From contig CM033392.1 of assembly GCA_019426215.1 (NCBI GenBank), forward strand, positions 38,426,980-38,490,979: DNA of 64,000 nt, given 5' to 3'. A program made the position numbers and the translations under genes. Below, piece after piece: positions 57,801-64,000 of this stretch (positions are counted from its first letter, which is position 1; each line of letters starts with the position of its first letter). The DNA comes from Buddleja alternifolia (Eukaryota > Streptophyta > Magnoliopsida > Lamiales > Scrophulariaceae). The notes beneath the pieces are model-generated. The model saw only the letters and a list, made by a program, of their open reading frames with translations. It was not told the origin of the DNA and did not search any database.

Positions 57801-59287
57801 TGACTTTATAATTCTTACAAAAAGTCAGCATAAGTAAATTTATTTCTAATATTCATGTTTAATAAAATCAATATTATACATTTAGCTGTGATTATTTACT
57901 TTTCCAACGTTTTCATCAATGAATATTGTATCATTTGTCATAATCCTATAAACGAAATCAATTTAAAACCTCATACTCATAACATTTGTCGCAGTCAAGT
58001 CATTTCTATTTAGTTACTGGGATCAATGTTTTTAATATATTTATCTATGAATGTTTATGTTAATTGTTCTTTGATACTTTAAAAGAAAAATCAAAAGAGA
58101 CGTAGTCCTCGACACGGAATGCATGTGCACCTCACTAGTATTTAGAATTAGAAAATAGTTATGTTTGTCTATTTTTGGTATGTCTTGGTACACAAGACAT
58201 GTATACCTCCATCGAGGATCTGTTCCAGTAAAAGCATACACTTCTCTTTTCTTCATGCGATCCAACAAGTACCATATATATGATGTACATTACCAAAAAT
58301 AGAGAAGACCATTATAGGAAATCAATTATCTCAATAAACACTATCCTAGGAATTTAGAGGGAAAACAATGACTAACTAAATCCCTAGATCTGGGACTTCA
58401 TAACTTTCTGATATTATTCAATTTTTAATTAGTGCATGAGCAACTTTAAATCTTCTATAATGCATTCCCCACATAAGAACAAAAAGGAAAAAAAGGAGCC
58501 AAGCCTCATGTTTATCAAGTATGTAAAAGGTTACTACATATTTGTAATACCACTTCAAGATTGAACTGAACAAGTAGGATTATATATTTATTTATTGCTG
58601 AGATGAATTCTTATTAAAGGAAGACTACAATCTTGTTTAACTAAGCTACTTTCACAATGGATAACAAGGGAAAATACTTATATAGACCGGGTCTTGGGCC
58701 CCACCAATGCACTATGTGGTGGGGAAAAAACCATATCTCATGTTTTTTAATTAAAAAACAAGTGATGTGTGATGTGTTTTATTCCCAGCCACAGGGTGCA
58801 TGAGTAGGGCCCAAGATCGGTCTATACAAGTGTTTTTCGATAACAAGCAACATATCTTTCAATATAATTTGTAATTTGCATTACACTTTTATACAGCTTA
58901 ACTTTAAGTTTCCCATTCATGACAAGATCAATGATAAATAATAAAAGTATAATTGCAAACATTGGATGCTTTAGGCTCTTTAATGCTTAGGGTGTCAAAC
59001 ATAATTAAGTTACCTATGTCAACGGTCTTATTCTTGGCCGATTTCAGCAAGGAGGATAGTGCCACCTTTCCTGGATAAGCTCTATGACTTGGATGGTATC
59101 CCTAACAATATACATAACTTCCTATCTGAAAACTGAGAAAATATTTCCACACGATATATATAAACTAATAGCCAGAATGCCTCACCTCGTATTGGACAAC
59201 TTCAGAATTCATCTTTTGCAATAGGTTTTTGATGGTTGTGAGAGACCATGGATTAACAAAATTTTCACCATTCTCTGCAGAAGTGAT
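51833..59287 (-). CDS. BUB1: BUB1-type spindle checkpoint kinase, C-terminal exons
   Basis: Ten minus-strand exons join in frame: 59186-59287, 59014-59101, 55166-55269, 55011-55082, 54844-54933, 54609-54766, 52797-52857, 52570-52704, 52112-52233 and 51833-52022 (stop TAA 51833). BUB1 acts at kinetochores in the spindle assembly checkpoint and phosphorylates histone H2A. The glycine loop is GCAGSGGFAQV and the ATP-binding Lys is in VVALK. The catalytic loop is IIHGDFKPDN, the metal-binding motif is VDWGRGIDL (in place of DFG), and TSGFRCIEM and VDLYGLCVIVHMMLH follow. HGD and the altered DFG are normal for BUB1. The first exon listed starts in phase 0 (an alternative acceptor at 59274 exists). 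Upstream exons for the N-terminal Mad3/BUB1 TPR domain were not found, so the gene is partial here. One donor (AACG|GTTTGT) is weak. Confidence 0.85.
52327..52548. mobile_element. MITE in a BUB1 intron (GTGTTTGGC-type ends)
   Basis: Begins AAGGTGTTTGGCTAAGCTTA and ends with the inverted counterpart ATAAGTTACGCCAAACAACCT. The interior is full of AGCTTATAAGCT repeats in both orientations. About 220 bp. The ends match a common plant hAT-like MITE style. A target duplication is not clear. Confidence 0.6.
53112..53328. mobile_element. MITE in a BUB1 intron (GTGTTTGGAT-type ends)
   Basis: Terminal repeats GGTTGTGTTTGGATTGAAGG and CCTTCGATCCAAACACACCT are inverted. The interior has GGATTTGAAATCC-type palindromes. 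TTA or TTTA flanks both ends, suggesting a PIF/Harbinger-like target, but this is tentative. Confidence 0.6.
55641..55864. mobile_element. Foldback element in a BUB1 intron
   Basis: AGGGAAAATTACACACAGAC with TCACTTATTGTGTAATTACC on the left pairs with TTATTACACAATAAGCGAGG and TATGTTTTTTTCCCT on the right. Total length is about 224 bp, with imperfect arms over most of it. A neighbouring stretch (55510-55635) has related wording. No clear target duplication. Confidence 0.6.
55870..58668. other. AT-rich body of the large BUB1 intron
   Basis: About 2.8 kb of AT-rich sequence, part of the 3.74-kb intron between the exons at 55269 and 59014. No coding motifs, tRNA or clear transposon ends were recognised apart from the foldback to its left and the MITE to its right. 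Confidence 0.55.
58669..58839. mobile_element. MITE with 8-bp target duplication (hAT-like)
   Basis: Arms containing TATAGACCGGGTCTTGGGCC (left) and GGGCCCAAGATCGGTCTATA (right) are inverted, and the element is 171 bp. Perfect ATAACAAG copies flank it at 58661-58668 and 58840-58847. An 8-bp duplication is the hAT signature. It lies in the large BUB1 intron, about 175 bp from the next exon upstream in transcription. Confidence 0.8.
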
Positions 59288-60927
59288 CTGAATCATATAT
59301 AAGTGACATAAAATCAAACATTGTTCTGAAAGTAATCACCAAATGTAAAACAGTTTAATTGTAACTGGCTTAAGTAAAATAATACTTAGGGAAATTTTAA
59401 TCATGAGCGGCTTCGTAATATTTTTGCGAGTTCAATAAATAGCAAAATATATAAAAAAAAAAAAAGGCTATAAAAAGAAGAGAAGGCAGTCATCCAGAAA
59501 AGTAGAAAGTTATGCAACAAGTCCCAAGTAAGGAAGCAAGGAATGACGGTAGCTCAAATTTTAACAAAGAAGTCATCTACAAGGAAAGTTATAATATGTC
59601 ATTGTAACAATCACTGTTTCAAAGGAATGCACTATAACTTGATATACCATGGTATTCAGAACTTATGGAGAAGTGGTCCCCAGGAGTTCTAAAGTTAACC
59701 CTGTTGCTCATATTTCGTTACCTTGCAGTACACGTGTTCAACTTTACCATGCCGTACAAGGTCAGTGCAACAATAAGGGGTGTATAATCGTTCAGAAGTG
59801 TAAAACTAAAAAGATAATCATCTCTTGTCTGATTTCTATGACTCATACTATAAATTATAATAGAAAATGTGTTGCTCTTACTTTTTTCAAATGCCAAATT
59901 TATGGAAAACCGAAAACTTCTATGGAAAATCCTCTTGTTTTATTACAACAGTACGAATGAGTCCTCGTACTTGTTTGCTGCATCAAGATGCTCATCCATA
60001 ATCCTGATTTCCTCTTAGTAAAAAATTCCTTCGTTCTCTGACTACAATTTGTATGCCTTAAACCTAAACCCACATCCAAGTAATGGCATGCATTTTCCAT
60101 CTATAATCTAACATGCAATGCATATATTGCATGTTGTTACTCAAGATGCCAATTTCAGCAACAAAAGAAAAAGTACTCACGATGCTCATCTGTAATTCTG
60201 ATATCTCTTAGTACAATTCCTATGTCCAATATCTTACATGTTCTACAGTTAACTTGCATCCATGCCTTGCAACCAAACTCAAGTGCATGTAGCATAGATT
60301 AACATCATTGAACCAAATGTCATGCCTTTTTCAACATGTCCATGTAGAAATAGCCGTCATTTTTAACGTAATACGCGATGTTATATGCAACACAATATTG
60401 CTAGTCGTTAATAATTCTAATAGATGATACATGCCTTTTGGCTTCGAAAACTAGAGCAATTCAGTAATGGTTACACAACTGCTCCTCTATGTAGCAAATA
60501 ATAATTTTCTGACATTAGACTTCTTGTCGTTGTAAGCCCACTCATTGCTTGATACATTAGATGAGCACAAAAGCAAATGCCTTTAGACTCGTGTGCAAGA
60601 CATTGAAGATACAAATTTTGATAGGGCACTCGTGGGCCTAGCAATCTATTTCCAATATAGCTCACTAGGAATCGATGCTCAGAACAGAATATGTGGGGCC
60701 ACTTTCTAAAATATTTAGGAACACTTTCTTGTGTTCATCTTAACTGAAACCTCTTTTGAAGTATTCGCAGAAATAAATTGGTTAACCTACAGCCTCCCAC
60801 ATAGATAGGTCTACACTTAAATAACAAGCAAGGAACCACCAAAGGCAGAAAAAGAAAAGTTGCTCAGTGCATAATAACTTCTGATTCTGGCAAGTCCATC
60901 TTAGGACTGCCTATCTATCTATCTATA
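59288..60927. other. Upstream flank or intron of BUB1, no gene recognised
   Basis: No exon of the BUB1 N-terminal region could be read on the minus strand, and no other gene was recognised. Contains an A-tract (59451-59464) and short repeated phrases (CATCTGTAATTCTGATATC / CATCCATAATCCTGATTTC, near 60190 and 59993). Confidence 0.45.
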
Positions 60928-61485
60928 TCTATACTATTCTAAAAGTGTGGATAATTTATGTGTTTCTTCCAATTGTGAAATGACTTTTCTATCCTTAATA
61001 TTAATTGTAATTACAACTAAAATTGAAAATTAATACTATTTACAACATAATATATTCTCCACTTTCCTACAGAATTAATTAAGAATGATCATATTACCCC
61101 CCACTTTCTTGCAAATTAATGACAAATGATGGTCTTTAACCATCCTTCATGAACACTTAATGAAAAATTGCATCTTTCAACTTCTCCAACTTTCTAGCTT
61201 CTAGCACTATACTATTCTAAAAGTGTGGATAATTTATGTATTTCTTCCAATTGTGAAATGACTTTTCTATCCTTAATACTAATTGTAATTACAACTAAAA
61301 TTGAAAATTAATACTATTTACAACATAATAAATTCTCCACTTTCCTACAGAATTAATTAAGAATGATCATATTACCCCCCACTTTCTTGCAAATTAATGA
61401 CAAATGATGGTCTTTAATCATCCTTCATGATACACTTAATGAAAAATTGCATCGTTCAACTTCTCCAACTTTCTAGCTTCTAGCA
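60928..61485 (+). repeat. Helitron-like 5' end and 278-bp tandem duplication
   Basis: TCTATACTATTCTAAAAG at 60928 follows an A, as a Helitron 5' end would. The segment 60929-61206 is repeated almost exactly at 61207-61485 (period 278, a handful of differences). The copies share GTGTGGATAATTTATG, ATTACCCCCCACTTTCTTGC and CTTCTCCAACTTTCTAGC. Confidence 0.75.
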
Positions 61486-62688
61486 CTCTTCATATCAACG
61501 TTCATGATACAATTAAACCGAAAATTGCATTTTTCAGTTTTTTCTACCTTCTTCAACTTTTCATTACACGTTTAATAACAAATTTCCATATTTCCCCAAT
61601 AAAAATAACAAACAACAAACTAGAACGGTTCAAATAGATCCTAGATAATAAATGTACATTATTAGTTTTATAAATCACCCATGGTTGTTAAACAAAAGAA
61701 ACAATTATTGGTTATTAAAGGATAATAAAAGATGGAAGGCAAAAAAGACTATTGTGGGGAATTAGTTGAAGGTCGTTTTAGTAATGGTGGCTGCTCCTCC
61801 ATGTATATATCCATGTAGCATAGCATTGCCAATAAGTTCATTGTGTTCCCCTCATATCCAGGGTCTACAAGGAGAGATAAATTTAGTTCCAATCAACCTA
61901 AAAAACAGGCATGCTGATTACTCCAAATCAATGCTCCATCATTCTTATATTTCATATTTGTTATTCTGTGATTTCAGGAATTGGAGCACAATGGCAAAGT
62001 CATAGGATAGAGTCTGGATTTGATTAAATATGTAGGTGAGAACTTTAAGGACCATTTTGTCTCATTGTCACATATTATTGATGTCTCAAACCTTTTTTGC
62101 TGCTAATTATTTGTCAACATCTTTCATCGGATTTTAATATTGTTCTGACAACTAGCTGGTATAAACCTGCCTGTGGAATTTATTATGCATTACGAGATGA
62201 AAAAGGGATCAAGGATGGGGTGAGATTATTATAGAACGGGGTTGCCTCCACTTCATCCAAATCATAAAGCTAAGGGCTAAAGACTTATCTATATATATTT
62301 GGTCCTATTATGCATGGAAGATATAAAAGCCCCACTGTATGTTCTACAAGATTTCCAAATAACTTTTATTATGATATATAGTAACAAAATTTCCAATTCA
62401 TTAGCTAGAAAAGTAAATGGATTTAACATTTTACAAGATAATCAGGATGTAAATCTCCAAGCACATCATGTTCTTTCTTTTTCTTGGATGAACTTATTTG
62501 TTATAGTTACAGTACGATAGTTGTATTATATGAAATTTCAGTCATTTAAAAATCGTAAACTTAGATAATTGTTTCTTTCAAATAAGCGCATTAGAACTTT
62601 ATAATATACTTAGGTGAAAAGTTAGACAAATCATAATTATAAGTTTTTAAATGATCCAAACATTAACATAAAAAAAATTATTGAAAAC
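61486..62688. other. Intergenic sequence, no gene recognised
   Basis: Short open stretches at 61766-62005 and 62299-62520 show no domain or codon pattern that supports a gene. AT-rich. It ends at the TGTTATAATAA boundary of the next LTR. Confidence 0.45.
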
Positions 62689-62868
62689 TGTTATAATAAT
62701 AAGTAGTGGTAGGATATATTGGCAGATATTAAGGAAGTGGGGGAATACATGGCAGAAATTAAGGAAGGTTTTTAGGGATTAGTCTTATTGTCTTAGCATA
62801 GTTTGTGTATATAAATATGTGTATAAGTTTGATATCTGATATATGGAAATACAACTCCATCTTCTACA
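62689..62868 (+). repeat. Short 5' LTR of Copia element D
   Basis: TGTTATAATAATAAG at 62689 to CTTCTACA at 62868, 180 bp. TATATAAATA near 62809 is a good TATA box. It is followed at once by TGGTATAAGAGC (62869-62880), a one-mismatch tRNA-Met primer site. The LTR is short for a plant Copia element. Confidence 0.75.
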
Positions 62869-62880
62869 TGGTATAAGAGC

Positions 62881-63467
62881 CAGTAATTAGTTAAGAAAAC
62901 ACTTGGCTTTCATTTTTTTTCGGTTGCCTGTGCAACGTTTGAGTAGCCATTTTCGACTCCCCTTCGGTTCTCACCTCCACCACCAGCAGGTCCGCCATCC
63001 CTTTTCCGGCCAAAACCCAGAATCCGAGCGTCGTCCGGCCAGCGCATCCTGCTCACGCGCCGTCCGACTATTTGACCGTGCGATACACTGTTTCGTTCGC
63101 AAACACCGCTGTCGCGGCCTCCATTCATCTCACCGCCCCTCCAGGAAGGTTCGCTGTGCCGTTTCCGGCGAACCCACGAAATCAATTTCCGATTCCGAGC
63201 TGCGCGTGGGCCTCACGCGCCGTCAGCAGTTTTCACGTAGTTTCACGCGCCGGCGCGTGGAGGCGCGTGCATCACCGTCTCTCTTTCCGGTCACCACTCC
63301 CGGTGTCGCCGTCTTCTGCTCTCTCACACCCACAGGTTTACTTTCATCCTCGTGCGTTATTTTGGTCCGGGTTTGCACGGTTTGTCCGCTGCTCTCTCTC
63401 TCTTGCATTCTCTCTGTTTGTCTTTCTCTGTGTGGTGTGGGTGTTTTGTTTTCCTTGATCATACCTC
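62881..63467 (+). other. GC-rich leader of Copia element D with a 190-codon upstream ORF
   Basis: From about 62930 the composition changes sharply to GC-rich, CT-rich sequence. An ORF starts at ATG 62903 and ends at TGA 63473-63475, overlapping the gag start by 8 bases in another frame. Its product is Arg/Ser-rich (repeated RR, SRS patterns) with a hydrophobic end and no recognised domain. A second frame is open at 63072-63458. Coding function is unproven. Confidence 0.45.
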
Positions 63468-64000
63468 ATGGGTGAAGAACAGAAAAATGCTGTTATGCCG
63501 GATATAGTTCCCGTAATGTCCCGAATTACAGAACATAAATTACTTGGTCCGAATTATCTTGATTGGTGTAAAACTGTTCGAATATATCTGCGAAGTATCT
63601 CTAAGGATGACCATCTTACTGATGATCCCCCTAAAGATGCTACTCGCAAAGATTGGTTGAAAGATGATGCAAGATTATTTTTACAAATTCGAAATTCGAT
63701 TGATACTGCCGTGGTTAGCCTAATTAATCACTGTGAGTATGTCAAGGAACTGATGGAATATTTGGAATTTTTATATTCGGGAAAAGGAAATATATTTCGT
63801 ATTTATGAAGTTTGTAAAGAGTTTTATCGCCCCGAGCAACATGACCAAACTCTTCAGTCTTATTTTATGCATTTTAAGAAGATTTATGAAGAATTAAATG
63901 TTTTGTTACCATTTCATCCTGATATTAAAGTACAACAAGCTCAACGGGAGAAGATGGCCATTATGAGTTTCTTAGCAGGATTTAATTCTCAATTTGAGGT
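63468..64000 (+). CDS. Copia element D gag (continues past window)
   Basis: The ATG at 63468 opens a frame that runs uninterrupted to the window end, 177 codons. The start MGEEQKNAVMPDIVP leads into KLLGPNYLDWCKTVRIYLRS, the conserved opening of plant Copia gag (LxGxNYxxWxxxVxxxL), and then TLQSYFMHFKKIYEELN of the retrotransposon gag/UBN2 core. Unlike every other retroelement ORF in this window, it has no stop or shift, so this may be a younger copy. The zinc knuckle and pol would follow outside the window. Confidence 0.85.
   Translation, partial: MGEEQKNAVMPDIVPVMSRITEHKLLGPNYLDWCKTVRIYLRSISKDDHLTDDPPKDATRKDWLKDDARLFLQIRNSIDTAVVSLINHCEYVKELMEYLEFLYSGKGNIFRIYEVCKEFYRPEQHDQTLQSYFMHFKKIYEELNVLLPFHPDIKVQQAQREKMAIMSFLAGFNSQFE

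Noticed and set aside
59649..59960. 103-codon plus-strand ORF
   Set aside because: No recognised domain, no splice or promoter context, biased composition. Likely a chance frame in the BUB1 upstream flank.

Overview
The window looks like a nuclear segment of a flowering plant, probably a eudicot. It carries spliced genes of plant type, TGGTATCAGAGC-type primer sites copied from plant initiator tRNA-Met, and a dense mosaic of nested LTR retrotransposons, a LINE, Helitrons, MITEs and an endogenous pararetrovirus. The species cannot be fixed from the sequence alone. Three host genes are solid: an NF-YB transcription factor subunit (12783-13304, +), a mitochondrial ADP/ATP carrier (26044-27730, -, with a 5'UTR exon near 29934) and the C-terminal kinase half of BUB1 (51833-59287, -). 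A fourth, an 85-residue two-exon gene of unknown function (11058-11875, -), lies head to head with NF-YB.

Layout. 1-5855: minus-strand Ty3/Gypsy element (integrase at the left edge, then PBS and a 2.6-kb 5' LTR). It is inserted into a minus-strand Ty1/Copia element (5856-11013). 11058-14300: the divergent gene pair and its shared promoter. 14460-19630: degraded caulimovirid-like endogenous pararetrovirus on the plus strand, with a coat protein-zinc knuckle-movement protein-protease-RT-RNase H order. 19630-25370: minus-strand, apparently non-autonomous Tat-like Gypsy element. It has gag and protease, no recognisable RT or integrase, and a long 3' region full of tandem repeats, including five consecutive hairpins. 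26044-30070: ADP/ATP carrier gene with a foldback MITE in its 5'UTR intron. 30285-31826: two abutting Helitron-like elements. 32710-39312: minus-strand LINE split by LTR insertions. 39314-47800: an LTR block and a degraded plus-strand Copia element. 48274-50442: a second Copia remnant with a clean 3' LTR. 50700-51400: the integrase/chromodomain tail of a chromovirus. 51833-59287: BUB1 kinase exons, with MITEs in the introns. 60928-61485: a Helitron-like end followed by a near-identical 278-bp tandem duplication. 62689-64000: a short-LTR Copia element whose gag is still open at the window edge.

No new multi-gene system with a clear function was found. The most unusual structures are the hairpin/tandem-repeat block (19.9-20.7 kb) inside the gag-protease-only Gypsy element and the rearranged pararetrovirus. 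Next come the NF-YB intron that splits the last codon yet leaves the protein unchanged, and the 14-bp palindrome beside a TCP-type box in the divergent promoter. All exon boundaries were read by eye from GT/AG sites and reading-frame continuity. Family assignments rest on remembered motifs, not on searches.
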